Assembly: GCF_000002985.6 (NCBI RefSeq)
Contig: NC_003279.8
Coordinates: forward strand, 7,440,001-7,504,000
Length of the DNA: 64,000 nucleotides
From: Caenorhabditis elegans
Taxonomy: Eukaryota > Nematoda > Chromadorea > Rhabditida > Rhabditidae
Direction of reading: 5' to 3'
Positions 36,857 to 49,800 of this stretch are shown here, in pieces. The notes beneath the pieces were generated by a model. That model had not been told where the DNA came from, made no database searches, and saw nothing but the letters and a program-made list of their open reading frames with translations. Each line of letters opens with the position of its first letter. Position 1 is the first letter of the stretch. The translations under genes and the position numbers were made by a program.

Positions 36857-36946
36857 CTTGTGTATCGTAAGTTTCAACTTTAATTCCAATTTATTTAATG
36901 TTTTTAATGTTAGCTCCATTTTCCGATTTGATTCCATTGCTTTTAC
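36857..36946 (-). other. candidate 5' noncoding exon with a short upstream ORF
   Basis: On the minus strand, an acceptor CTAACTTTCAG precedes 36946 and a perfect GTAAGT donor follows 36857, making a 90-nt exon. Spliced to the acceptor at 34201, its ATG-led frame (MESNRKMELTLK...) runs a few codons into the next exon and stops, and the frame matching the main ORF contains a TAA. It would therefore be 5' UTR with an upstream ORF. Splice-site quality is good but transcription is unproven. Confidence 0.4.
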
Positions 36947-39900
36947 CTGAAAGTTAGCAGTATAAAAAGTACTGTAACTTGACGGAAAGGCGTTGTTGGA
37001 CGCGGATGAGTCATACGGTAGATAAGAAATAAGAGAGAGAGAGAGAGAAAGATGGTGAAGATGAAAAAGAAGAATATAGAAACGGAGCATGATACAACGT
37101 CATGAAGCTTTTAACTCTTATCAGAAGACAAAAAGCGGGGGAAGAGAAAGAGAATAAATAATAATTTATTTGAAGTTGCCGAGTTTCCGTCTAAAGCGAG
37201 AAATCGTAGAAAGAATATCGATGAAATGAGAAAAAGAAGTCGTACATTTTATGAAATTGGATATGCTTACAAACACAAATAGAATACTCACAACCCCTAT
37301 TTTTTTAAAGTTTTGATACTTCGACACAAACTTTGTGATAAAAATAGAAATTAAAGGAATTATCGTTTAAGCCTGGACAGTGTGTAAATACCATATACCC
37401 CATAGCTCAACTTTGACAACGCATGTCTCGGTCACATTTTGTTCAAAACACTAAAAAAATAAAACATTTATTAAATATTTTGATTTTTAAATTGTTTTCA
37501 AAAGCAAACAGGATATATGAGAAAATACGGTATATGTATTAATTTTAATGTGAATCCACTATTTCAACTTCACTGCAGTTTCAAAATTTTAGCGTTGCAT
37601 AGATTTCCTACGACTTGTAGTTTCTGAGTGGTGAGTAAAAAACTGAAAATCCCCAAAAATTCAAAATTTTTCACCAAATCAATAACATTTTCAATGAGAA
37701 AAAAAGAAAAAAAGAAGGTGAAAAACATGCAATATCAGAATAAGATTGAACGACACAAAACCTTTTTTGTCCAATTTCTGATGTCTATGGGACACAAATG
37801 TATGTTTGATGTCTATGTGAATAGTGTGAAAAGTTGGAAAAAGAAATGTCTGATTCAAATCTAGAGAAGATTAAAAATACATGTGTCAATATGAAGCTTG
37901 ATGATGCTGATTGAAAATGCGAATGTGTTAAAGCTTCAAGAGTTCTTTGATAATGTTTAAAAAAAACAGGAAAATCCCATTCTTAACGTTTGAAAAATTG
38001 TTTTATTGGTTATTTAATTTGTTTGCATCTTCTGAAATTTTGGAACTTGTATCTGATTCCACGAAACAATTTTAAAGATATGTTGAAAATTTAAAAAAAA
38101 ACAAAAATAAGCACGGGTTAGATGTGGACTCTCTCAATGCTCAAGATTTGCCAAATTCAGATGCAAGTTATTTTTATAGTTATAGAAACACTCAGAATGC
38201 GTCAAAAAATAAATATCTGTATATCTATATTAAAAACTCGGAAGCGTATTACATTTTTCAAACTATTCAGTGACACATCGGCAAACTTTTGAAAAATTTG
38301 ATTTCTTGAGAAATTTCAAACATCTTGCATTTAAAGCTCTGTTTGAATTAATAACAGTTAAAAGATAATTAAAATTTAATACTCGTATCAAAAAAAGTTA
38401 TTTGGTCAACTTCCAAAATTGTGACCTCAGTACTGTCGTTTCTCCAAATTTAAAATTTCAAACCAAAATAATCTCGAAAAAAAAGTGAGACCAAATTCCG
38501 AGAAACTTTTATGAAAAGCAATGAAAAGAGCAACCACGTCAAACTGCCACAACTGACTATTCGTTTCTGTGGACGCATTGAGTGGGAGAGGCGATCGCAA
38601 ATTTTTCTCCTTCTGCCTTTTTATTATTCAAACGTTTTGCAGAAAATGCGAAAAAAAGAGAGCGGAGGAATAAAGCATGCAAATATTCGGAAATTTGAAA
38701 ATTCAAAAACCAAAACTCAACTCAGAAAAGTGTTTACTATTAAGTTATGAGCTGAATTTGAAAAACGGTTGAAATTTGGGTTTTATTTGACAGTCTTCGG
38801 ATAGGGAGAAGCTTTGAATTTTCATGTATATTCTTACTATTGCAAGCGACAAAGTTGAAAGTATTCACACTAACCGCTCACTTACAAAACCAAGAAGAAA
38901 TCCCAACAACTGGTAAGATTTTCGTTTGCATACTTTTGAAAGTTGTCCTTGAATATCGAACACGAACGGGCAGTTTGAGCGGGAAAAAAGATGCAAACTA
39001 ACGAAAACAAGCAGAGAAAAACAGCGTTCTCCATATAGCATTCATCCATTATTTGTTCCTTTATTATAAATAGTCAGTTAATTAGATTAAAAATATTCAA
39101 TTTTTAGATAGTTCGGTTTTTGTTCGATTGATTTGAATTTTTTAAAGCAAATGAAGATGTTACTAAAATTTAAATTATAGGAAAACTGCCATAATATCGA
39201 TAAACCCATACAAATATAGAAAAAGGCACAACAGAGACAAAGGAATAAAATGGAATGCCCTTCCAAAAACGTTCGATCGAAACGAAAAACCGGGGCAGAA
39301 CAAAGTGGCCAAATGACGGAAATATTTGTATGTGGTTGTGTGTGTGTGCAAAATGGAGGAAATTGAAGGTTCGCTTGTTGGTTGGGACATGTGATACAAC
39401 ACAGACTAAGGACATTTATTTATAAGATTCAGATGAATAGAGAATAAGAAATGAGGAGAGTAGAAGAGAAATGAAGATGAAAAGAGTAATGTTTGATTGA
39501 GAGAAGAGAGGAGCAATCAATGTGACACACCAACACCTCATTAAATCATTTCTGAACGATTTGAAACCACCCGGAATCTTTTTAAGTAAATATGTGGAAT
39601 TATGTCATATTATAAAAACTTTAAGTTTGAGCCAAGGAACACTGTGTTTTCTTGAAAACTTTAAAATTGGAAAATTATGGCGGGTCTTAGGCATGTAGGA
39701 AAGAGATCCTGAAATTCGGACCTACTAGCAGAGTAGCATCAGTGGGGATTTTCCAAAAATGTATTCAAAATGGTTCAAAAGACTAAACTATCTAAATAAT
39801 AAGTCGAAACGGTTTACAAAAGTTGTGTGTGCACATCTTTGACCAATGTCTAGCATTTTTGTAATATGTATTATACAATTTGAATATGCTTCCATTTTAC

Positions 39901-40134
39901 GAGTTATCTTCGAGTTGCTAAAATTGGATATATTTATTTTAATTGTATACTCCATTATGTGCAAAATTCGCCCAGCAATTTTTTTTCAATTCTCAGCTTT
40001 CCATTTGAAAAAGAGCAAACATTGTTGTCTTTTTGTTTCAAACAAAAGAACATCTCATTTGAAATTTCTTTGGTATCCATGGGCACCTCATTTTCTGGAA
40101 CAGAAACACACAACAAATCATTTACTTGCCCAAG

Positions 40135-43100
40135 ATGCGCGGTGGCGGTTTTGTGCAGATTTTTAAGGATTTTTCCAATTGGTCTACTGTAGCAGTTGTA
40201 CCACACGTGGCAAATGCAAATAATAAGGTAGGTCAATAAACAAGAATTGCAAGAGATAGAGAATTAGACAGTCAAGAAGCATTGTGAAATGACGTCATTC
40301 CCCTTTCGGAATGATGTCATAAAAATAGAAAAGATAAGAATGTGTCAAGAATATGGATATTTTTAGATTGGGGCATGTAAATTTGAATCCATAAATACCA
40401 CATTTTTAATGAGAAAAACAAAGAATAGATTGGGAATAAATAAAATCTTGCAATAGTTTCAGATTTCTCGTATTTTCTGGATTGCCATATTTTTATTTGT
40501 TCTGGGAATGTTCGCATATGAACTTTACATTTTAATCGCAAAGTTCTTTTCGTATCCTGCCACTGTCAACACAGAAATTCTTTTCGAGAAACAGGTATCT
40601 TTTTGGTTATATAAAACTACGAGGATTTTATTTTGATCTGGAAATTGTAAAAGTTTGTTACGTTATTACTGGCAAATTGGAACTGAATATGAATTTAGAA
40701 AATAAGTCTACAAGCAAGTTTATCCAGATATTTCCCGTCGTTACCGTGTGCAACATGAATCCTTACAAATACAGTGTTGTAAAATCGAACAGTGCATTTT
40801 CAAGTGTTAATACTCTGATGACAACATATTCTGATGCTACTGTTGGAACATTTTCAACTGATAAATGGGGTCTCTATGTTAGTTTGTGAAACAATCTCGC
40901 ATTTAGAGTAGCTCATCTATTTTAGGCTGATAACGATGAAACCTACGATTTGGATTCTCGAGCAGCAGATGCTCTTGTATTGGAAGCAAATTTGATAAGT
41001 GATACGGCAAAAGTTCCTGCTTTATACACTTACGCGGATTTGATTCAAGATTGTAGTTTTGCGGGTATTCCTTGCTCGGAGTAAGTTGAAAATATATTTC
41101 GATTTGGGTTAGGTCACATAGTTTTTGGTTCAAAAAACTCAAACATTGTAACTGACAGGCAATAAACTAATTCTTAAAATACAAAAAATAATTTTAGATC
41201 AGATTTCACAAAGTTCATTGATCCAGTGTATGGAGCATGCTACTCATTTAACGAAGATGCGTCACTCAATTATTCTGTTAGTAGAGAAGGTATTCAATTT
41301 GGATTAAAATTGATGCTTACGGTCACGGTAAGTACTTTTTTAACAACTTTTGAGCATTTCAATACATCTTAGCAAACAAAAACAAATGGGAATACCGATT
41401 CGTTGCCAACAACTAAACTAGCGGGTGCCCGGATTGGAGTAAACTCACGTGGGAGTAGTCCAGGACTAGATTCAAATGGAATCGATGCAGGAGTTGGATA
41501 TGAAAGTGCTGTTTCTGTTAGCTTGGTGAGATTATAGATAGCTTTCAAAATTCATACGTACACCTTTAGACTCAAAACGTTCGAGCAAAGAAACCATATG
41601 GAACATGTGTGGATCGAGAACCGGATAGCTCGGATTATTACAAGGTTTGGATTATTTTCTAGTAATTTCTACACAAAATAAAATAAGAAAGAAATCTTCA
41701 CTGAATTTTGATTACAACGAGTTTGTATTTATTTATTTGTTAGTATCGGATTTTTCATAACTTCAGTCGCTTAAAAATGGAAAATTGCCAGGAAGGGTTT
41801 TGTGTAATTATTTATATAATACATGATCATTTATAACAAGATCAATTATTTAAACACTCCAAAAATATTTTAAGATCAAAATTGCCGAGTTTTCGAAAAA
41901 TTGTAACTTGTGAGTAGTTTTAGAGCACTCTCACAGGTTCGAAGGCTGCAATATTTGAATACAAGTCACTGAAACATAAAAGCCTCACTTTTGACTTTTG
42001 AAAACATCATAAAATTTTACAAATTCTAGGATTTCATTTACACACTGGAGACATGTTTCAATGGATGCAAACAAAGAGACACTATTGCAAAATGCCAATG
42101 CGCAAATCCGAGATTAGCTCTCGGATCCACAGATACAGCATGTCAGCCAATAAAAGCAGATTGTATGGTTCACCTTTTTTGTGATTACGACCAATTCAAT
42201 TAATTTTCAGTGGACTGCCTCCAAACATTGAAAGGAAATCAAACAAGTTCCACTCCGAATATTGATTTATTAGTTGAATGCAATTGTAATCCTCCCTGTG
42301 ATGAATCAACCTACACACCAACAGTATCTCTTGCTCAATTTCCATCCACTAGTTATTACGTCGCAACTTCGTCTACTGCTGGGGTACGTTCACGTTAAAG
42401 AGTCTCGAGCAAGAACGTATTTTTCAAGTTTATATTTTTTAAAGTCTATATTCCTATCATTGAAGGTTGGAAGCTGCTCTTCAACAAACTCGAAGTTTTC
42501 AAGCAAATCAGATTGTCAGAAATGGTACAACAATAATGGAATGATTATACAAGTGTTTTTGGAAACGCTCAGCTACGAGCTATACACTGAAACTGCAGGA
42601 TATACGGTAAGCGGGAAATAAGATTCTAGTCCATATAATTAAGTTTACAAAATACTATCATATTTTCAGGTTAGCAACGTTATTAATGACTTGGGAGGAC
42701 AAGCCGGTTTGTGGCTTGGACTATCCGTTATTTCTGTTGTTGAGGTTTATATTTTCTTTTTTACTCTACGAAAAATGCCTTAAAGTTTCAGATGACAGGT
42801 TTAATGTTAGTCATGGGTGCGTTCTGTGTAACTGGTGGAGCTATCAAAATGGCTCCAGACGATGATGAAATTGAAAATGATCACAGAATCAAGGTACATT
42901 CTATAATTTTTGCGAATAATTATTAGCATTAAAAAGAACTTGGACCAGGGCTGAAGATGTTCCGTTGACTTTTCTCGAAAAAAAATTGCCGAAAACACGA
43001 TAACTTTTGCTTACATGTTTTAGGCAAAAAATTTTTTTTGGATTCTGTCATTATTTGGATTGTGAATAGATAAACAAGTATTTATAATTTCAAAAATCTA

Positions 43101-43392
43101 GAAAAATTAAGTTTTGAAATTCACATTCACACTTTTCAAAATTAGAAGCCGACTCGAAATTATTGAGATTTAATTAATATTTATTACTGTTTTTCAAAAC
43201 CTCAAAAACAAATATTGAAAATTTCATACTACCAGAAACGAATTGAACAAAGTGAGTAAATTCCAGGACGTGGAAGATGTGAAAAAGGAAATCGATCATT
43301 TGGAGAAAAAACACGGAGAAATGGAGAGCGGCAGCGATGGGGAAGTTGACGATATCGAGAATAAAGGAGATGAGGAGAAAAAGAAGAAATAA
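40135..43392 (+). CDS. asic-2: DEG/ENaC-family cation channel subunit (probably asic-2)
   Basis: A degenerin/ENaC/ASIC-type trimeric, amiloride-sensitive channel subunit of the plasma membrane. Exons: 40135-40227, 40463-40594, 40728-40877, 40926-41080, 41198-41327, 41373-41525, 41570-41644, 42030-42162, 42211-42383, 42466-42606, 42670-42744, 42792-42893, 43267-43392 (TAA), giving 545 residues. TM1 is in exon 2 (RIFWIAIFLFVLGMFAYEL). Post-TM1 FPVVTVCNMNPYKYS is the family signature. A cysteine-rich region follows (ETCFNGCKQRDTIAKCQC, VECNCNPPCDESTY). The pre-TM2/TM2 block is LGGQAGLWLGLSVISVVEM. The tail is charged and ends in lysines. The start at 40135 (MRGGGFVQIFKDFSNW) is the first ATG after an in-frame stop and leads into DFSNWSTVAVVPHVANANNK, the usual cytoplasmic N-terminal motif. 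The family is certain. The symbol rests on my memory that asic-2 (T28F4.2) neighbours a DAP1 homologue on chromosome I. Confidence 0.85.
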
Positions 43393-44175
43393 ATTAGCAT
43401 TTGGTTGTCAAGAATATGTTCATTTGAACTATACTACAATAAGTCTACACTTGTTGAGAATATAAAAGACTGATGACAGAAATGAATACATTTGATACAG
43501 TTTGATACAGTTTGAGTAACTGTTTCGATGAAATAATTTTCAAAAAACTCTGAATAACTTTAAAGTAAAAGTAGATATTTGAAACCTAAATCTAAAACTA
43601 AGAATAAGCTCTCAAATAGGAGTACCCATTATGTGCCTGTTAAAGAAAAAATATATTTATTCTAGCTGTTGGTATTTTTTATTTATATTAGGTAAAACTA
43701 AAATTTTGCTCTATGAAATATTCGTGAGAATTCGTTTTCTGAATGAATTTTGAATATTATTTTGCAAATTTTTCAAAAAACGTACTCAGCACTCACATGA
43801 AAGACAGTTTGGACAAGAAATAAATTGAATCTGAAGCCGATTAAAAACAAAAACTTTCTGCAGGAGAACACTTTAGCAAAATATATAAGTGTTGCATTGA
43901 AATTCCAACGTATTTAGTTATGAAGTCATTAAATTGGCTATCCAAAGAGGAAAATAATGTCGGTTCTAGTAAGACTTAATCTTGTGTTTTCGTTTATATG
44001 ACCTATTTTGGAAGTCTGCATCAATTTGATCCTAATCAAAAACTTATTTTGCAATTAAGAAAAAATCATTTTTAAGCTTATCATCCAAACATCCTCCACA
44101 TCCAAAAAACAAAAATAACGCATTAAATGCAAAGTGAGCAAGACAAACAAAAACAAATCAAGTAAAATTTTTCAT
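43393..44175. other. convergent spacer between the DEG/ENaC and phosphatase genes
   Basis: Contains both 3' UTRs. A short TTTGATACAG duplication lies near 43491-43512. AT-rich, with no coding exon or structured RNA visible. Confidence 0.5.
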
Positions 44176-46040
44176 CTAATAGTTTCCGGTTACACTAGGT
44201 TTCTTTTTAGCCTTCCTTGCCGCGTTCTTTCTTGCTCCCTGTTTAGCCCTTTCATGCTTGCTCCCCTTCTCCTTTGATGACAGCGGCTGAAATAAAGAGT
44301 TTCTTTCAAAAATTCAATATTATCTTGCTCACCATTTTGACGTAGACACTCTTCTGACGATTTTTCGATTTATCCTCTGCAGTTGATCTTTCCTCATTGT
44401 CCTTTGCTGTCGGCTCTTCTGCGTTTCCATCTCTATTTTTCAGTGTCAGCTTTCTTGGGCCTTGAAGTTTCGAGCGTGCCAGTTCCTTAAAATATATATT
44501 ATTTCACTATCTAATGATTTTCAAAAAGTATAATATGATTTTTGTCACAAAAATGATCTAATCATACCTCAGGATTTTTCCTGGGAGGTTTTGAAGGAGC
44601 TTCTCGATTATCTCGTTGACGATTCGTCTTCAATCCATTTTCCTTCTTCTTTTCTTCTTTCGTTGCAGGTGATTCCTTCTCTTGTTCTTTTTCCTTTTCC
44701 TCTTCTCTTTTCTTCCTCTGTCGCCGTTTCTCTTCTTCTTCCATAATTGCCGCAGTCACTTTTCGGGTCACATCTGCATACTTTTTGAGCAACGACTCGT
44801 AATTCGCGTTCCTCTTGATAATCTTGTCATCAATGAACAATTCAATCATAAGAACAACGAGATAAACGTATTGAAGTTGTGACTGGACTGCTCCAAGGCG
44901 CATCGTGCGGAGACGTTTCAGAATTTCAACCATATCAACAGAAGAGTTCTCGCGAATCATTATTTGCGATAAGTAGATCCCGACAAATGTAGAGGTACGG
45001 CCAACTCCAGCTGAACAATGGACGACAATGGGCTTTGAAGAGCTCTGAAATATGGTTTTGTATGAGTATGTATCAGGGTTTCCAGATAGGCAGGCGCGTC
45101 TGGCGGAAGCCGCCTTGATAGTAGGCCTTCAGGCGTTATTGCTTGTCAAATAAATCAAGTTATCTACTTGACAAAGCTTAAGCTTAATTATATCATTAAT
45201 TTTACTAACCTTATTCAAAACTGCCTTATACATCTTGATCATCGGTGCGGGATCCAATGGAGCAACTTGATCGTGCCAATCGTAATAAAAATAGTGGTAG
45301 ACCATGTGCTTGGTGGGACAGTTCCTGAAATAATACAACTTTTGATGTTGCCGAGACTATTTAAAACTTACTTTTTCTGAACTTGAATACCAGTCACTTT
45401 CACTGGATTCCACAATTCCACGGTCTTCTCCACTACTTTCACTCGATAATCTCCATACTCTTTTTCTGAAGTATCAGAAAAATAGCGCTGGCACTTCTCC
45501 TGATCTTCCTCAATGTATTGACAAAGCATCACAATCACATGGCACTTCTCTGTGTAAACCATATGCCAAAAATCAGCAATCGTATTCTTGATGGGTCCTT
45601 GTGTTGAAATGAATTGAAATCCATCTGGCATTACCATCCAGGATGCATGAATGTAATCATTCGATGGATCACGTTCTTTCAGAACCACGCGATTGTCGTC
45701 TCCACAGAAAATGTGTCGATATCTAAAATTAAAATTAAATTTTCAATTGATGTTCTACTTTGAATCTAACTAACCGATTTTTGTCCATCATTTTCTCTGA
45801 AATCGACGTCGTCACATTTGGTTTATACTCCTTGTTATTTCGAAACTCTCTAGTCATATTACTGATTTTTGCCTTTTTCAGGACATTTTGGCTCCAAATC
45901 ATGCAATTCGATGACTTCTCCGATTTCTTCTCAGCGTCATCTGCCACATCATCTAGTTGCGTCTTATCCGGCTGTATTGATCCTTCGTCCTGACTATTGT
46001 TATGCTTTTCTGCACTATTTTTGCCATCGTTTTCATTCAT
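44176..46040 (-). CDS. non-receptor protein tyrosine phosphatase
   Basis: Dephosphorylates phosphotyrosine; cytosolic, since no signal or membrane segment is visible. Exons in order: 46040-45775, 45722-45372, 45324-45210, 45044-44568, 44485-44333, 44286-44176 (TAG), giving 490 residues. The N-terminal ~70 residues are charged. PTP motifs: KNRYRHIFCGDDNRVVL (crossing the exon 1/2 junction), NDYIHASWM, ISTQGPIKNTIADFWHMV, VHCSAGVGRTSTFVGIY (P-loop Cys and Arg present) and QSQLQYVYLV (Q-loop). The acid-loop reads YYDWHDQVAP, with WHD instead of WPD but the Asp kept. The C-terminal ~150 residues are Lys/Glu-rich and probably disordered or coiled coil. It resembles the expanded nematode PTP family, many of whose members are sperm-expressed. 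A TTTTTCAG acceptor 9 bp before the ATG suggests spliced-leader trans-splicing. Confidence 0.93.
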
Positions 46041-46800
46041 TTTAGTTCTCTGAAAAACTATATATTAGGTTTTGAATGTGACTTTGCAGCTATGATCTGC
46101 TATTTTTCATTCTACAAGCACATAGCTCAAGAAACTCCAGTCATATTTTGAAAATATTCAGCATTTGAAAAAGCCATTCACATTCATTCCCATGGTGAAG
46201 CATAATTTGCTAAAAACTTTCAAACGTACCATAATTGCTTATCGTCTTTAATGAAGACTGCTTTCAATCAAACTTCTCGCTCTGGTGTGTTGAAGTAGAA
46301 ATAATTGATTTATTGATCGATTGAAAGATTATCGACGAATTTACGTGAATTTTTTTTTCAAGATTAAAAAGGTTATGAAACACGGTTAAATGTTTTCGCA
46401 AATCTGATGTGTGAATACTTTTTGTACACATTTCTGAATATGTTTCTTTATTTATTAGTAGAAAAGGTGTTTGGCGCAGATGTGCGAGGCATTCGAATAA
46501 TATTGGCAATTATCCGTTTTTGGAATTTACTGCAAATCGAAAAGTGCTAAAATTTCAGAACAGCAATTTCCTCATATTGATTTACTGTTGGATTTTTGAA
46601 TATTTATGATATTTTGGTAACTTTACTTTGCGTATGCATTCTTGGTAAAATAGTGAACCTGTTATTTTATGTTCTGAAGAGCTTAAAAAATGAAAAAAAA
46701 AAAAAAGAATCTACTCGTAAATCAACAGCGATATGATCCGTAAAGAGAAAGAAAAACCGAACAAATATAATTAAGAAAAAAACAACAATTGATCGAGACA
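46041..46800. other. spacer between the ARM/BTB-like gene 3' end and phosphatase 5' end
   Basis: Two same-strand genes 760 bp apart. AT-rich, with a poly-A run near 46690-46705. It should hold the 3' UTR of the upstream gene and the phosphatase promoter. No exon seen. Confidence 0.5.
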
Positions 46801-49800
46801 TCAGCATTTTGTCGTCAGGAATGTTTTCAAACTTTCCACAAATGTATTCACGACTGTAGAATTTTCACATATAGCTTCCAACGCTTTTGTTACGTTTTCT
46901 GATGATGAAAATCGAACGAGTGTGAGGAAAACTGTGTCGAGAAGCCTGAAAGCAATGAACTGTGTTGTGATGGTAAAGTAGTATTGGAGCTCATGTTTTA
47001 ATTGGTATGGTATTTTCAAGTAGTTTTTGAAAAAGATCTCATGGATCATAATCTCATTGATCATAACTGTTAAATTTTCATTTCAGAAACTTTATTCTAA
47101 ACCGAAATGTTTCCCTCAAAATGCAACGTTTTTTAGTAAAAAAATCGATTTCAAACTTACGTAGGATGAGCATTTGTGGCCAATGCAACTGGAAGTAGAA
47201 GATGTAGACTATTGCCATTTAAATATGTTCTCAATGGTCCATCATCTGCACAAAGTTTTTTTGAAATTGTGGGACAAAGAAATTGATCGGATAGCTGTAA
47301 TATAATAATTTATTTTTGTTTTTTGGAAAAAATGGAAATACCGCAAGAAGTGTTGCACATTGTTCGGCTGATGATACTGTTGTGCATGAAGATGTACAAG
47401 TTGATAAAAGATGAATAAATAAACGGAATTCTTCAGGCAAACATGATTCCGAGTGCACTTGAAATGTTCGAATTCCCTCTGTTTTTTCCACGAAATCTGA
47501 TGAATACATACCCTGAAATGTCATTTTTAGAGAGAGGATCTATTTCAAAACACACTCAAAGTGGTGCAGCATGTACGAATTTCATAATATGACACTATAA
47601 TTTTTTTTTGGAAAATGATAACAAAAAAGTTATATAGGTTTTATTTGAACTTTCAGGGGTAGACTCAAGTATTTTCTCTGACAGACAAAGTTTTGGCAAG
47701 CTGCCAAATTTTTGAAAAATTTGAATTTTTTCAAAAGTCTAGATCATTCTCGTATATTTGAAGTCTTTAGTATTTAGAAAAAATTATTAAAGTGTGATTA
47801 GAATATAAAAATCGTAAAAATATTTTTTTAATCGCCTTCCAAATTTTCGAGTTACAACTTTTTAACTTTCAATAACATTTTTTTTAAATTCCCAAGAAAA
47901 TATTTTTGAAAAGTTTAATCACGATTTTCGGTAATTTTGTCAATAAATGAATAATATAAACAATTTCCCCCGTTGTTTACTTATTGTTTACATACCTCGA
48001 AATAATGGCTATTTTCACAAATATTTTTCATTGGAGCAACTGCGATCTCTTTATCATTTTCATCCATAAAGTGAAGCATTTCTTGATCACTTGAAGCAGT
48101 TTCTAGAGCACATTCACCATTTCCTTCTTCAACTGGAAAGTACCACATATCGTGCTCACAGAGCTCTCTGAATTAAAAAAAAATTTTAATATGGCTGACT
48201 ACAAGCTTACTTAATCTTGTTTCCACTTATGAGAATTGACAGTGCACCAATTATTTGTGAAACAAATGAAGGACCATTCTCATAGGTTGTCATTTTTCCT
48301 AATTCACGAAAATTCTCAGGAGAACTCATAACATGAGCCAGTGCATTGAACAGTTCTGATAAAGCTGGTACTTTTGCGAGTCGGATTCGTTCTTTCACAA
48401 GTACAATTTTTGCAATAGCCCCTTTTGTTCGATGAACAAAATCTTCTTTTGTGAATTGAGAGTTGATATGAGCATCTCCATAACTGTTATCAACGTGGCT
48501 TGCAAATTCTCGAAGGATCTCTCTCCCGTGCTCAGAACACTTATCACATTGTTTGCATGATTTCGCATATTTCAACATTCGACACGGAGATGCACATAGG
48601 CCAGTGAGAATTCTAACATGAAATTGTAGATCGAGTAGTTGGTAGATATGTGTTCGATGTGTAGACATTCGTCGAAGAATTCGATATGTTCGAAATTCGG
48701 GATCCCTGGTTGATCGGAGATAGGATACCACACAATCAACGATATCAGGGCGAATTAGGAATTGTAAGTTATGATCATCTTGTGAAAGCCAAGTCAGCAG
48801 CCATAGTTCTCCTTCAACAATCTGAAATATATGAAAATTGTTGTTTCACTGTTCATAAATGTGTATAGAAATATGCTAAAAGCATCAAATAAGTAATTTT
48901 AAGTATTATCCCCGCTGGCTCTACCTTCATTCTGGGTTACTGTACGTGTTTCTACAAAAACGCAAATAAGAGACGCAATGTCACAATTTTTCAAAATCTC
49001 ATTTCCAAATTTCCAATTTCCCTCTTCATTGCTCGAAAACTTACACTTTTTTCCTGTCTCTTCTTTTTCACATCCTCTTTCTCTTCTTCTTTCTTATCAT
49101 CATCTTCGTTTTCCGATTCAACATCACTCAAATCATCCAGTATTCCTTCGCTTGATCTGCAATTCAGATATGTGTTAAACTGATACCACAACAACTATAT
49201 ATGCTCCTCTTACCTTTGAGGCGCTGGAGAACTTGATGCACTGGATGCAACTGATGATGGGAAGCTGTAGCTCGGAGATGGTACACCGTAGGGTGGAGAT
49301 AATGATGCCGATTGAGCTCTACGTGGGGAAGTTTGTGGAGTATCGTATGACCACATTGAGTAAAAATCTTTGTGAAGTTGATCAATGGGTTCTCTCTGAA
49401 ATATTGCACTCGAAATGAAGACGCCATGAATCCATCTTACCATATTTGTATTTATCTTTTCATCTGATATGGGATTCCTCGAACTGCTACTTAATTTCTG
49501 CACGAATTCAATATCTATAGATGGTTCACATTCGCAACGATTTGACATTATGTAGTTATTGACATCACGGACTACTGTATTCACGAATTTCAGATTCTCG
49601 CTAAGATATCTGATTCCAGCAGTGTCATGAACAAAATGTCTGAATGCTTCAACAGTGGCTAGCTTCTCCGCAATATGCTCAGACGATGAAAATACATCAA
49701 TGACCACATCAAGTGCTCCGCTCGTTCGCAGCCTCGCTCGGCCCCATGCTGTCTGGGAAAATGCAGCTATCATACGGTTCTTCTCGGGAATTGAGCATTC

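Larger units (their letters stand above)
34202..40134. other. 5.9-kb region between divergent genes
   Basis: Presumed regulatory sequence and 5' noncoding exon(s) of the acidic-protein gene on the left, and the promoter of the DEG/ENaC gene on the right. It holds a GC-rich island (34860-35560), a candidate noncoding exon (36857-36946), short CA/GT runs (about 34924-34942 and 39338-39350) and otherwise AT-rich sequence. No protein-coding exon is supported between 37100 and 40130. Confidence 0.5.

Noticed and set aside
38511..38750. 79-codon ORF upstream of the DEG/ENaC gene
   Set aside because: No splice context or domain; Lys/Ser-rich AT-derived sequence in a presumed promoter region.
39846..40192. 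ORFs overlapping the DEG/ENaC first exon in other frames
   Set aside because: The frame starting at 40135 gives the conserved pre-TM1 motif and joins to the TM1 exon; the others do not.
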